A DNA stretch of 64,000 bases. It comes from Fragilaria crotonensis (lineage: Eukaryota; Bacillariophyta; Fragilariophyceae; Fragilariales; Fragilariaceae). Shown piece by piece: positions 32,584 to 43,103 of this stretch. Numbering within the stretch: the stretch's first letter is position 1; the number at the start of each line of letters is the position of its first letter. The notes below the pieces were generated by a model that was given only the letters and a program-made list of their open reading frames with translations, did not search any database and had not been told where the DNA came from. Location of the stretch: contig JAKSYS010000095.1 in assembly GCA_022925895.1 (NCBI GenBank), positions 1 through 64,000 of the forward strand, read 5' to 3'. The position numbers and the translations under genes were made by a program.

Positions 32584-33589
32584 CTAGTCGTCCAAGGTCT
32601 GCTTTGCCAGAATGATCGCTCCCATAAGACCCGCAGTATCACCATAATGAGGAGAACAGATTAGAGTCGACATATCGTCAGGCAACTCCAGGTATCCGTT
32701 CAACAAAACGACAGTGCGATTGCGAATCTTTTCGATCAAGCCGCGTCTCTTCAACACTCCACCTCCCAGCACGATCTTTTCGATGGAAACTGTCAAAAGT
32801 AATGTAACACAGAGATTTGCTAAAGCATTGGCGGCATGGTCCCAGAGTTCGTGATCGTCAGGCAATTCACTGAGGACGCTTCGATTCAGTCCGTCGGAAC
32901 CTTGAATCTGTTGCAATCGTTCCGTCAAGGCCACCGAGCTAGCAATCCCCTCGACAGTGTGCACTCCGAGAAAGGGAGATGTGGAAGTTCCCCCACGAGT
33001 ATCCCTGGAATGTGTCACCCTCTAGGGGCTGGACTGGGACATGACCAGCTTCGGGGTGCATCCGACCATGAACGCACTTGCCATGAATCACAAGTCCTAC
33101 CCCAACGCCCGTACCGCACGTTATGTAGGCGAGCGACGATATCTCTTCTTGAGTGACTGCCTGTAGAAACTCCGCCAAGGCTGGAGCATTCACGTCTGTA
33201 TCAATTTTGATTTTGAGTGAACGTTTTGATCCCTGACATGCCTGACTGAGTGGGTCGACAAGATTGACGTTGCGCCATGCGGCCTTGGGCGTTGTCGGCA
33301 AGATACGTCCATACGTCGCCGATTTCTTGTCGTTGACACCAACAGGCCCGAATGATGCGATTCCTAGTGCGTGGTATCCTCCATCGGGCTTGTTCTGTTC
33401 AAAGAAAGACGCGCATTCGAGCAGTGTTTGATGAGGATTATCTTCCGAAGTGAGCACTTCTTTGCTAATCACAATGTTCACCGTTCCTGCTGACAGATCA
33501 GCCACTGCCACCACGAAGGATGTTCCACCGCATTCAACTGCAGCGACAATGATAGGGGTGATGTCACTTATGGAGGCCGTTGTTGACAT
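32584..33589 (-). CDS. ROK-family sugar kinase (fructokinase/glucokinase-like)
   Basis: A cytosolic-type hexose kinase, probably phosphorylating fructose or glucose with ATP. From the ATG at 33587-33589: phosphate-1 loop AAVECGGTSFVVAVAD, LGIASFGPVGV, then IDTDVNAPALAEFLQAV (ROK sugar-binding region), YITCGTGVGVGLVIHG and GRMHPEAGHVPVQP (ROK His/Glu). In the next frame follow GIASSVALTERLQQ, IEKIVLGGGVLKRRGL and DTAGLMGAIILA. The frame changes near 33000-33020, inside the zinc-finger CxCGxxGC/HxxC region usual for ROK proteins, so the metal ligands cannot be read with confidence. Length (about 335) is slightly long for the family. It is divergent from the hydrolase gene. Confidence 0.85.
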
Positions 33590-34100
33590 GGTCGGTGAAT
33601 TTGTCCTCCTTGCTTCTTGTGATTAACGTGGACACAGCATGAATTCACGGTACAGTATTTTTGCGCTACGTTACCAGAGGTACCGGTACTTGATACTTGA
33701 TACTTGATACTTGATACTTGATACTTGATACTTTTAACTGATAACCTGATATACATACACTATACTCTCATACACTCATACATGATTACTCGTATCATAA
33801 ATGATGCTGGTGGAACGTCAACGCGCGGAGGCAAACTGTGCACACGTAAAAGCGGTAAGCGGAATACGACTACATGTACATGATCCGTTCTTCAGATATA
33901 CATTCTTCCATGATAAAATCATCAAATTCAGAGCCGGATTTGAACTTTTTGAAAATACAGTAGGCAAGTTCCGTAACAGTAATGTAAATTTTTTGATGAT
34001 TCAAGCGCTGATGCAGAATGCCAACAAAATGTGAACAAAATGCGTTCTCCACATTCTCCTTCACACGACACTCCACTGTTGAGGACAGCCAACAGCACTC
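33590..34100. other. Divergent promoter region, ROK kinase / hydrolase
   Basis: A head-to-head spacer of 511 bp. It contains a heptanucleotide microsatellite (GATACTT), six to seven copies, at about 33687-33731, roughly 100-145 bp upstream of the kinase ATG. No coding sequence. Confidence 0.5.
33687..33731 (+). repeat. (GATACTT)n microsatellite
   Basis: Six near-perfect tandem heptamers. Position in a shared promoter means length changes could alter spacing. Confidence 0.9.
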
Positions 34101-35060
34101 ATGTCGCCCGTCGTCACTCCCCTCGCACGGTCCATCCTGACCATATCGGGGAATCAGCAGCAAGCAGTGGTTGTCAAGGTCACTCAGTGGGGATCGTCCT
34201 TGGAAGATGCCAAACATGTCGTCTTTTACTTTGGTGGCATGCCGGCATCGGCAGAGGAACCAGCACTCCATAGCTGTCGTACGAGTTCCTCCGCAACTGG
34301 AAATGACGTATATGCTTCTCGCAAGATTCATCTTGTTTGTATTGACAAACCTGGAATGGGTGGGTCGTCATTCCAGTACCGATTCTCAATCCAGAAAGAC
34401 TGGCCACGCATTTTGGACTCTGTTGCCTCGCAATTAGAGATTCAAGATCAATACGGCGTGGTTGGTGTCTCGAACGGAGGCCCTTACGTCATGGCCTCCT
34501 TGCTGGACAAGAAATCCAGAGTGAAGGCAGCTGCTATGGTGGTTGGCGTCAGCAATGACGTTTGGAAATCCGGATACTTTGCATCAAAACTCTCCACCAT
34601 GTTCGAAGGAATCTACAACAGTCTGCCGCTTGTCGTTACGGCGCCTCTGAATGCAATAGGTTTGTTTATGGGAAGCTTCTATCTGATGCAGTTAGGTGGC
34701 TTTGAATCGGTCTTGAAAGGCATGTTGCCTCCAGAAGCAAAGCCCATTCTGAAACGAGTACTGAGCGACGGGGCTGCCAATTTTGGACTCGGCGCTGCGT
34801 TGGATTGTCAGCAAGGGTTGAGTCTTTTGTATGCACGGGATGAAAAAACGGAGTACCATCAAGTTAAGGCCCCCGTATCTTTATGGTATGGTAAAAAAGA
34901 CAAGATGGTACCGATGGCATCAGCTGAATGGCTTCACCAGCAATTGCCGAATTCGGTCCTTCATAAGGTTGATGCTGGTCACGAACTATACTTCACACAC
35001 ATGGATCAAGTTCTTGACGAGCTCGTGGCAATGATGGATGAAGTGGATTCTCAGGAATAG
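34101..35060 (+). CDS. Alpha/beta hydrolase
   Basis: An intact 319-residue frame from the ATG at 34101. Alpha/beta-hydrolase landmarks: oxyanion region VVFYFGGMPAS, then IHLVCIDKPGMGGSS, nucleophile elbow GVVGVSNGGPYV (Ser in GVSNGG), acid in LWYGKKDKMVPMAS and the His in HKVDAGHELYF. The cap region is helical and hydrophobic (NAIGLFMGSFYLMQL). There is no signal peptide. Substrate is unknown; the elbow sequence GxSNGG is common in esterases and in the AB_hydrolase_1 group. It is divergent from the sugar kinase. Confidence 0.85.
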   Translation: MSPVVTPLARSILTISGNQQQAVVVKVTQWGSSLEDAKHVVFYFGGMPASAEEPALHSCRTSSSATGNDVYASRKIHLVCIDKPGMGGSSFQYRFSIQKDWPRILDSVASQLEIQDQYGVVGVSNGGPYVMASLLDKKSRVKAAAMVVGVSNDVWKSGYFASKLSTMFEGIYNSLPLVVTAPLNAIGLFMGSFYLMQLGGFESVLKGMLPPEAKPILKRVLSDGAANFGLGAALDCQQGLSLLYARDEKTEYHQVKAPVSLWYGKKDKMVPMASAEWLHQQLPNSVLHKVDAGHELYFTHMDQVLDELVAMMDEVDSQE

Positions 35061-35645
35061 AAGAGAGGTGCTGTTTTGGATGCAAACAGTTGGTCTACAC
35101 TCGAGTGTACATGGCAATGGTTAGAATGTGAGTGGGCATGCTATTCGTTGTGGCGCTTCAGGCTTTAATCTTAATGTAACCATCAACAAGCACGTCAGAT
35201 GCAGAATCTGAGTTTGGACCACGTCGGCGACCCCAACTAAGGCACCGAACTCAGCGATGGACTTCTGATTTCAGGGTTCGTATTCATGAAGGCAATGCTC
35301 TGTTACTGTTAATAAACCTAGTAGCGACTTGCGACCGCGGTCCTTTGAGCATTAAGTTTCAGGGTTGCACTAATACATGAAAAAGTGGGTTAATGGCAAA
35401 ATTTCTCACCAGCAGGCTGCCATCGGCAAGCCTGTCCTTTGTATCATTTGTGTACTACACGGAGTACTACATACTAGATACAGGTACTCCAGTATCCAGT
35501 TTGATGTGCCGGTACTGTTCGTCGACGAGCAGTTAGACTGGTACTAGCTAGTAGTACCTTGTACTAACTCCATAAATGTTGCTATCTTCTATCTTCACTC
35601 GAGACTTGCGATTCGACGTACTTGTACTTGTACTCCAGTACAAGT
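35061..35645. other. Intergenic, GTAC-rich near 3' side
   Basis: No gene. Dense GTAC/TACTCCAG words at about 35450-35645 run up to the ATG of the next gene. Confidence 0.45.
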
Positions 35646-36935
35646 ATGACATTACAACTGTCATCATTCATCCGACCGTTCGTCCTCCGTCGACATGGAG
35701 GAACACATGCCCAAAAGCAGCACTACACTGCGACATCTGACGATGACAGATGGCATTATCACATTATCATGAGTTCGGCATCCAACAATTGCATGGCCCT
35801 TCAGAAATGTATGGATCGCACGCTAAGGTCCATGTGTGCGAGACTGGAACCGCCTCCCAGTCTTTCTCGATCGCTATCGAAAGATGTCATAGATCAACGC
35901 GTTCAAGAGAGAGTGTTGGAACGAGACTCTTGGGTACCAGGTGAAATAGCACCGGATCCCAAACTTATGTTGCCGCATTGGCGGGAAATGCTCTTTCCGA
36001 ATACTCCATCTCAGAAAGAATTGGATGTTTCCTTTCCAGTTCGTGCACCTAAATGGGAGCAGCTCAAGTCGCCACCTCCTGACAAGATTCAATGCACGTG
36101 GATTGGACATTCGACAATGCTGGTGCAAATGAATGGTTCCAACATTCTGACGGACCCTGTGTTTTCGGATCGATGTTCGCCCTTTCAGTCGTTTGGTCCA
36201 AAGCGATTTCGAAACCCTGCGTGCTCAATGAATGACTTGAAATCCAACAGTATCGATGTAGACGTCGTCCTGTTGTCTCACAATCACTATGATCATTTGG
36301 ACTATGAATCCATCAAGGCACTCGCATCAGGACACGGTGGGAACTCACCACTTTTTGTCGTGCCTTTGGGCTTAAAAGATTGGTTTCGTCAACACATTCC
36401 TTCTGAAAGTATCCAGATTGTTGACATGGATTGGCACGAGTCCATTCACTGGGACGATGGCGCTCTTTCCATCACCTCCGTCCCCATGCGACACTGGTCG
36501 AGTCGTGTGGGATACGATCGTGACAAGACTCTGTGGTGTGGCTACGTCTTGGAAAGCAAAATCTCTCCAACAAAATCAACATCTCCGTCGTTAAATGAGA
36601 GCGCTGCGACAAATTCAATCAAATTTCTCTTCCCCGGTGATACTGCTTGGTTCGACAATCTTCAAGAGATTGGCACTCGCTACGGTCCCTTTGACTTGGC
36701 CGGTATACCCATTGGAGCCTATTGTCCGTGGGAGTTCATGAAGGTGTATCACATCGATCCACCCCATGCTGTGAAGATGATGAAGGCTGTACATGCCAAG
36801 AAGGCTGTCCCTATTCACTTTGGGACTTTTGTCTTGACATTTGAACCTGTCCTAGAACCAATTGAGTGGCTGGAACGGATTAACGAGGGACTCGATTTTG
36901 GACGCTGGAATATTGGTGATACAGTCACGTCCTGA
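35646..36935 (+). CDS. NAPE-PLD-like metallo-beta-lactamase-fold hydrolase
   Basis: A zinc hydrolase resembling N-acyl-phosphatidylethanolamine phospholipase D, which releases N-acylethanolamines. The intact frame has about 429 residues from the ATG at 35646; another ATG at 35770 is possible. Motifs: CTWIGHSTMLVQMNG, ILTDPVFSDRCSPFQSFGPK, metal-binding LLSHNHYDHLDYESI (HxHxDH), SVPMRHWSSR, LFPGDTAWFDN (bridging Asp), IPIGAYCPWEFMKVYHIDPP and PIHFGTFVLTFEP. These follow the NAPE-PLD / UlaG-like order. The N-terminal 90 residues are Ser/Arg-rich and could be an organellar leader. The GTAC-rich block ends at the first ATG. Confidence 0.88.
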   Translation: MTLQLSSFIRPFVLRRHGGTHAQKQHYTATSDDDRWHYHIIMSSASNNCMALQKCMDRTLRSMCARLEPPPSLSRSLSKDVIDQRVQERVLERDSWVPGEIAPDPKLMLPHWREMLFPNTPSQKELDVSFPVRAPKWEQLKSPPPDKIQCTWIGHSTMLVQMNGSNILTDPVFSDRCSPFQSFGPKRFRNPACSMNDLKSNSIDVDVVLLSHNHYDHLDYESIKALASGHGGNSPLFVVPLGLKDWFRQHIPSESIQIVDMDWHESIHWDDGALSITSVPMRHWSSRVGYDRDKTLWCGYVLESKISPTKSTSPSLNESAATNSIKFLFPGDTAWFDNLQEIGTRYGPFDLAGIPIGAYCPWEFMKVYHIDPPHAVKMMKAVHAKKAVPIHFGTFVLTFEPVLEPIEWLERINEGLDFGRWNIGDTVTS

Positions 36936-37517
36936 GGAGACAAAGGAACACATCGCCTGGAGCATAGAATTCTGAACTTCCATCTTATGCTTCTACGAAA
37001 TAGACGTGACGATGTCATTTCAAGATACTGTATAAGATAAAGCCAAATCAGACTACTATTGGTTCAAGACCAAACAAAGGAAATACACCTAATGTTGCCG
37101 CCTACTGAGAGCTCAAAGTTGTGTGCAGTCGTAGGGTCCCACCGGCATAGGTCAACAGTCAGGATTGGAGTTCAAGTACGGCGCTCATTGAAATACCGGT
37201 ATCTTGTTCGTTTTCAAGTTTTTCACTGGTTTGAGCAGTGGTTTTTTTTCCTCGGTGACCAGTAGTCTACCCTTCGGACATTTTTGATGTACATTTGGGG
37301 GGTACAAAATACCGAGAAATACGGTAGTACTGTCGAGAGTTGTGCAACGGCGACTGCATATGCATACCAGCTGATGTGGTACAGTAGTTTGTCGTTTGTA
37401 CGCATACACAGTATTCCGTACTACAGTACTTGAACCTGGACTGCGCTCTACGTGAAGATGTGGAGTTTTCCTGCAATACTTGCCGTCCCATTATGACATG
37501 ATCATATCAAACCGATC
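36936..37517. other. Intergenic
   Basis: No gene is recognised. GTAC/ACTACAGTAC words cluster at about 37310-37435, just upstream of the next gene. Confidence 0.4.
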
Positions 37518-38369
37518 ATGGTGGCGACACCCAAGCGCGTCGTCCTCTCCACCGCTCAATTTGACGAGTCGCTGGGACTTTACATAGAGAAAGCCAAGCC
37601 AGATCCACTTGCAAAGCGGCAAGTGGAGGGATGGACGTGCGAGTGGAAGGAGTATGATGAAATGGTGATTAATCAAAGTGGCGTTACCAAAGGTAGTACT
37701 CAAGATAGTAGTACGACGTCAACTGCGTCCGTAAATGCTGAGTTGGATAGCAATCAATCAACGCCATCGCCCTATTTCATTCATGGAACGCTATCAATAT
37801 ATGGTGCTTACATGACAGTTCTTTTTCGAGCTCATTGTCAGTGGACGTTAGACAGTGTCACCGAAAGTGGTGATCTGGAGTTTTCTTTAAATGTCCGGGC
37901 AAGGTTCCGCACCAAGGCGGAACTCAGAACACACGCGACCACATCCAGTGACTCGACAATCGACAAGAAATTTAGAGCCAAGGTCTTGAAGCGATTGCAA
38001 GCCGATGATTATATAACGAAATTGCTGGGTGACGAGTTTCATCCAGTCTGTCAAGCCACGGTGCTGACGACGACTGATCAATTAGAAGAACGGGTTTGGA
38101 TGGATCAAGACCTGTTGGAATCGATTCAGCGCTCCATTTATTCACAAGCACCTTCCGTAATTGATGTGGTGGAGCTCGTGGCAGGCTTTCCATACCTAGG
38201 AAACGGCTGTGCACTTGGTCATCGTGCAAAACTGAGACTGTTGGAAGATGCAATGCTAGATGCCTGCGAACAAGAAGGTGACGACGATTTAATTGACGAA
38301 TTGAGTCTTCAGTCAAACCATATTGAGGGCTCGTTGGAGCAAGTGTCCAAGAAAGGCAAGTTTAAATAG
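37518..38369 (+). CDS. Unknown conserved-looking protein, 283 aa (parent of the 47-kb remnant)
   Basis: An intact frame from the ATG at 37518, without signal peptide or membrane segment. Composition is globular: KAKPDPLAKRQVEGWTCEWK, a Ser/Thr-rich spacer (residues about 60-85), then HGTLSIYGAYMTVLFRAHCQ and a C-terminal acidic stretch ending KKGKFK. No family is recognised. The last 347 bp have a close copy at 47061-47375 that is broken by stops and frame changes, so this is the intact copy. The stop is 64 bp before a minus-strand remnant of the TPR gene otherwise intact at 47426-48882. Confidence 0.6.
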   Translation: MVATPKRVVLSTAQFDESLGLYIEKAKPDPLAKRQVEGWTCEWKEYDEMVINQSGVTKGSTQDSSTTSTASVNAELDSNQSTPSPYFIHGTLSIYGAYMTVLFRAHCQWTLDSVTESGDLEFSLNVRARFRTKAELRTHATTSSDSTIDKKFRAKVLKRLQADDYITKLLGDEFHPVCQATVLTTTDQLEERVWMDQDLLESIQRSIYSQAPSVIDVVELVAGFPYLGNGCALGHRAKLRLLEDAMLDACEQEGDDDLIDELSLQSNHIEGSLEQVSKKGKFK

Positions 38370-38604
38370 CTGTATTGACATTTTTTCCGTAGGAAAGAGT
38401 CAGACACGAAGTCCTCGTGCATTCTATCGATATCGCGGTGCTGGTCTTGCTTGTTGTTCACCCCCGCACACGCCTGCATTTCGATCCATGCCATATCCCA
38501 TACCTGCCATTCCTATCCTCATGCCACCGAATCCCATGCCGTAACCGATCCCTCCACATCCCATACCTCGTTGTCGTCCTGCTCCCATCATGTTCAGCAT
38601 CATG
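38023..38604. repeat. Segmental duplication block, copy A
   Basis: This block matches 47061-47615 in the same orientation. It starts at TGCTGGGTGACGAGTTTCA and ends at ATGTTCAGCATCATG. It covers the 3' end of the 37518 gene (intact here) and the 3' end of the TPR gene (broken here). Confidence 0.9.
38430..38604 (-). pseudogene. 3'-end remnant of the membrane TPR gene
   Basis: The minus strand is related to 47435-47615, the Met/Gly-rich C-terminus of the TPR gene. Here the Met-Gly repeat is interrupted and no upstream exon is present. The segment ends abruptly after the sequence encoding MLNMMGAG. Confidence 0.8.
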
Positions 38605-39942
38605 GACCGCTATTGAAGCATCACCACACCAAACATGGGTGGTCCTCGCATGCCACCGCTTCGATAAATTGGAAAGAGCATGGAACAGCGTTACGCGCAC
38701 GAATCAAAGGACGACCACGCTTAGTGAATAGTTTCAGGGTATTCTCCCAACGGCGAGTCACTTGCACCGCAGAGATCCATTGCGGAGCCAGTGTCCCACC
38801 ACCAGTTGACCGGTGACAGACGACTGGGTTCACATCCTCCGATTCACCCAGGCAAATCAGGCCAGTGGCGACATACATTCTTGGTTCATCTGCCAACGTA
38901 GAGCACTAATCTGCAAACCCGCCCCATTCTTACTCGGGTGCGTTTTGATGCCATCAGGGGATGGTTAGACAGCGATCACGCACAAATCAAAGTGGATCCC
39001 ACTATCCACCAACAAAATTCCATTGGTGGCAAAATGGATTTCTCGACCGGTTAAGCTAAGAGAGGAGCGATATCCAGGACGCATTTATGCGACATTTAAC
39101 TGGCAGACAGAAACACCCAAATGACGGACGGGCCAACGGTGGCAAGTCGGGATAAAGGAACTAATAGGACGCAGTGGAAGTTTTACGGCCAATTTGGAAC
39201 CAACAACGCCTTGCTCTCTCTCGAGCCCTCCGCCGTGATCTCCGAAACGACTGTGACGTCTAGGATCAGTTACAACCGAGCGTACAGCAGGAACTGCTGC
39301 TCGCAGACTTGGAGGCACATACGCAAAACCGAAATGGGTGAACAGGATCTGGCTCGTTATTCGCGCACCACTGGGAATTGTCTGCTGTCACTCAGTGAAG
39401 GCAGTCTTCCAGATCATCGCTTTTGACATGCGGGCCCTAAGACGGGAATGGCCTTCGATACAAACAAACGACGATAGCAAGCATCGCTCGAACAAACAAA
39501 CGGCAATAGCAAGAACGAACGAACAAACAAATGAGCAAATGACAACAAGAAGTGAACGACGAACGAACGAACGAATGATTGCAAGGAAAATGTGTGGGAG
39601 TTGATAAGTAGCCTTGTCAGAAAAGGCCACACAGCTGATTCGGGCATAGATAGAATCTATGCAGCCAGTGGATGGTGGGCAAACTAGTGTGAGCAACATC
39701 ATCAACGGATTGAAAAGGGATTAAAAAATGGTACAATGAATCCAAACCTTGGAATACAGAATGAAGTCGTTTGTGATTATCTCATGCTACTGTACTGTGC
39801 ACCGTAGTATTTGTACTTGGAGCTCAGAGTACTAACTTCACGCGGTGAAAGCACGGAGGGTTTCCTACAGCAATGTTAGTATCCCCCCTACAGAGTTGTA
39901 ACATACGGTAAGTTTTAAGAATCTTAGGCACGACCACAGTAC
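38605..39942. other. Gene-poor region between duplication copy A and Harbinger copy 1
   Basis: Open frames here are short and unrecognised. At about 39478-39590 there is low-complexity GAAC/CAAA-rich microsatellite-like sequence. The last part (39780-39940) is ordinary AT-rich spacer. Confidence 0.4.
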
Positions 39943-39945
39943 TTA

Positions 39946-39960
39946 GAGCATCTTTAAAGG
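39946..39960 (+). repeat. Left terminal inverted repeat of Harbinger copy 1
   Basis: GAGCATCTTTAAAGG, preceded by the TTA target duplication. Confidence 0.95.
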
Positions 39961-40188
39961 GGGGAAAACAAAAGACAGGCAAATGATTGGCTGGCGCAAA
40001 TTTTGGGCAGCATGCCAGCTCAAAATTGCAATAAGGCAACATTTAAGGCTAGGATTTCAAATTTAAAATTCCGCGCTCAAAGTTTTCAGCCTGCCCGACC
40101 TTTGCAATTTTTGATCACAGAGCAAATCAGGCCTGATTTGCTCAGGGATCAAATAAACAAAACAATTGCAAATCGACTGTCCTTCGCC

Positions 40189-41150
40189 ATGGCTGCTGTG
40201 ACTCCAAATGCTCTTTCTGGCATCAACAACGCTGATGCCGAGAAATCCAAACGAGGCCCTGGCTACACCAATGTGGAGGATATGATTGTGGCACGATCGT
40301 TTATTTCAGCATCAGAAAATGCAATCTGCGGAGCTCATCAGAAGGGCAAAGTGTTCAAGGCCCACATGTTCGAGATCTATTGCAAATTCATCAAGGAGCA
40401 GATGGATTCGGACAAGGCTCTGCTTGAACGAAGCTCAGAGGCAACACGAGATGAGTATGCAAGGAAAGGAGTTGGAAACCTGTATCCAGACCGCAGCGGT
40501 GAATCAATCTACAATCGATTCAAAAGTGCAATCGCACCTGAGGTCATGAAGTTCATGGGAATCCATGAGACAACCGACATGGCAAGTGGTTGGAGTGTTG
40601 ACGATCACAAGACTGCGTGCCTTGAGTTCTACAAGAAAAGGTATGGCCGTCCGTTTGACTTCTTTGCCGTCTACGAGTACCTCCGAGATAAAAACAAGTT
40701 CTCATCCTTTCGCACCAAAACTGAGGAGGAACTCCTTGGGAAGCGTCAATTGGAAAGAAGAAGGCACGTCAGGTTGAGGCTGATGCCAAATTGGTTAAAG
40801 CTGTCATTTCAGAGGTGATCATTAAGAAAGAGGGTGGAGGAATGTTTGCAGCGAATCATGCCAGCAAGGGAGGATCTTGTGCTGGTAACGAAAGTGGCAT
40901 TGACAGCCTTGACGTAAATGGTGCTGGTATGATGGGAGAAGTCTTGCAAAACATCTCAAATGTGATCGCCAATGTTGGAAGTGCCTTCATGGAAAACATG
41001 AAGGCTGAACATGATATGAGGCTTGTTCAGAGTTTGGATACTCCTGATAGGAAGGCATTCGCAAAAGAACAGATGGCTTTGAGGATTGCTGAGACACGAG
41101 AAAAGCGGCGCCGACTTGAGGCAGATATTGATGCAGAGGCGCAAGGATGA
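40189..41150 (+). CDS. Harbinger Myb/SANT-like DNA-binding partner protein
   Basis: In PIF/Harbinger elements a Myb/SANT-like protein binds the termini and brings the transposase into the nucleus. The ATG at 40189 has a good context (cgccATGgc). The N-terminal domain reads YTNVEDMIVARSFISASENA, CGAHQKGKVFKAHMFEIYCK and RSGESIYNRFKSAIAPEVMKF, matching the SANT/NAM-associated pattern of helix pairs with a Q-K-x-x-x-F core. After a frame change near 40757 the C-terminus continues as ARQVEADAKLVKAVISEV and a coiled coil (ALRIAETREKRRRLEADID), usual for these proteins. About 320 residues in total. It is convergent with the transposase. Confidence 0.8.
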
Positions 41151-41431
41151 CAAGATAGGAACAAAAGTTATTGGAAGACATAGTCGGAGATGAGGTGGCA
41201 ACAAGGTGGTAGAAATAGTACGAGATGAAGAATTAGATGCAGCTGTTGTTATTCGCTCCTTTTGGCACGGAAATTCCTTCCACATTTGATTGTTCTTGGA
41301 AAGCGCAATTGACTGCTGAGACCACTTCTTTTGTACAGTGCTTGCATGTTTCGAGTCGACAGGCTCAGGTCAGACCAGCAGGAATCCGTCTTGTGCTAGG
41401 GGCAATGATGTGCCAGATGACGAGAGGAATC

Positions 41432-42967
41432 TCATACATCCGTGATTGTCCTACTGTTCATCATCATCAGTAGGAGCTGATCCATACACGCGTTCTTCAA
41501 TCGATGGTGTTCTTCCAAATTGTATAAACACTCCCACCTTTGCTGTACATACTGGAATCGAAGCGAGTCAATGATTGCTTTTTGCTGATAACTCAAATGA
41601 CAATCCTGTCTGTTGATTTCAAATAGCTGCTGATGTAACTCCATCTCTGCCGCTCTTCTGTTCACATGTTGTTGCTCTGGTTCGAGACCTGCTCCTGGTG
41701 CAATATCTTGTTCATCAGTTTCCAAACGCCCGTCATAAACATAGAGAACCTCCGATTCAACCTCATCAGTGTCAATTCGATGTGAAACCATCATGTTATG
41801 CAGCATTATACATGTGTTCACCACGCATGCAATGTCACCAACATACCACATCTCTATCTTGCGTACGAGGACATGAAACTTTCGTTGTAACACACCAAAT
41901 GCACGCTCAATGTCTTTTCTCGCAGCTTCCTGCCACTTTGCATACGCCGATGCTTTGCGATCAGAAGGCTCCTCAACTGTCTTCACAAACCTAGAAAGCT
42001 CTGGATAGATTCCATCCACCATGAGCCACAGCCGATTAAAAACGCGTCCTCCAACCTCAAACTCAAAATCAACATCGGCGGCAAACGAACCATCAAGAAA
42101 ACTCTTCAAAAGGCTGCTTCGATCCCATATGTTAATATCGTTTAGTGACCCCGGCCACCCAAATGAGTGGTGCCAGAACCACAAGTTGAAGTCCGCAAAA
42201 GCTTCCAGCACAATCGTTGGCTTCCCCTCTTTTCCGGTCTGAGATCCTTGCCAGGCAACGGGACAGTTTTTCCAACAAACGTGAGTACAGTCTAGACTTC
42301 CGATCATCCCTGCCATTCCATGCTGTGCCTCATGCATGGCAGAGATTCGTTTTGCATCGGCTCGCGTCATTTTCCGAGCAAAAACACTTCGCAATGATTC
42401 ATCTCGAGACACTATTTGGCAGAACTTCAGAAGACAAATTCTTGCTGTTGCCTCGCTCATTTGGAAGTAGTCTTGAAATGCACTTGGAGAGCAACCGTAG
42501 GCAACTAGTTTAAGTGCCATGAGAACCTTTACAAGTGGATCTATGTTGTACCTTCCACTGACATCCTGTTGCGAAGTGAAAAATGGGTCCGTGATTGCAC
42601 AGATGTTCAACATGTTTTGGGTCATCTGCTTGGTTACCCTGAATATACGTTCGTACTGTTTGTCATCAAACACTGGAGTCGGAGAAAAGTAGTCTTCTTG
42701 GACAGCCAATTGTGCACGCTGGTGTCGGAATTGTGAACGTCGCCGTCGCTTGGGGGCTGTCTCCTCGCCACCGCGTGGATGGTCTCGACCGTCAAGTTGT
42801 CGTCTTACTCCGAGGGCAACCTCAGCTGCAAGTAAGGCTCTTCTTTTCACTTCTTCCTCTTTCCTTTGCCTCTCATAGTTCAGGATGAACTCAACCAAAA
42901 TAGGAAGGAGTGCTGCCGTCATCAAAAGCACCATCATTGTAGTAGCCTTCTCAGATGCACCTGACAT
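41432..42967 (-). CDS. PIF/Harbinger DDE transposase (intact)
   Basis: A single open frame of about 511 residues from the ATG at 42965-42967. After a Lys/Arg-rich, possibly nuclear-localising segment (APKRRRRSQFRHQRAQ) comes the helical region RIFRVTKQMTQNMLNIC and KVLMALKLVAYGCSPSAFQD. The catalytic core follows: D1 in IGSLDCTHVCWKNCP, the conserved SFGWPGSLNDINIWDRS, D2 in LWLMVDGIYPELSRFV, and E in KDIERAFGVLQRKFHVL, ending CIMLHNMMVSH. This is the Plant_tran/DDE_Tnp_4 pattern with all three acidic residues present. It is more complete than the copy at 23.8 kb and not closely similar to it, so the two elements are different families. Confidence 0.93.
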   Translation of the reverse strand: MSGASEKATTMMVLLMTAALLPILVEFILNYERQRKEEEVKRRALLAAEVALGVRRQLDGRDHPRGGEETAPKRRRRSQFRHQRAQLAVQEDYFSPTPVFDDKQYERIFRVTKQMTQNMLNICAITDPFFTSQQDVSGRYNIDPLVKVLMALKLVAYGCSPSAFQDYFQMSEATARICLLKFCQIVSRDESLRSVFARKMTRADAKRISAMHEAQHGMAGMIGSLDCTHVCWKNCPVAWQGSQTGKEGKPTIVLEAFADFNLWFWHHSFGWPGSLNDINIWDRSSLLKSFLDGSFAADVDFEFEVGGRVFNRLWLMVDGIYPELSRFVKTVEEPSDRKASAYAKWQEAARKDIERAFGVLQRKFHVLVRKIEMWYVGDIACVVNTCIMLHNMMVSHRIDTDEVESEVLYVYDGRLETDEQDIAPGAGLEPEQQHVNRRAAEMELHQQLFEINRQDCHLSYQQKAIIDSLRFQYVQQRWECLYNLEEHHRLKNACMDQLLLMMMNSRTITDV

Positions 42968-43103
42968 ATTGGAAAACAATGCAAGCGCTGCTGGTGGCAG
43001 AGCAACTAGAATAAAATCAGGTCTGCAAGTCAAGATGGTAGTACCCAATCTAGAAGTTGCTATGTTGTGGATTGTCTAAAACTGAATTCAAAGTCACAAC
43101 AAT

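Noticed and set aside
40003-40188. Extended N-terminus of the Myb/SANT-like protein upstream of 40189
   Set aside because: Composition changes, and the ATG at 40189 has a strong context right before the conserved domain.
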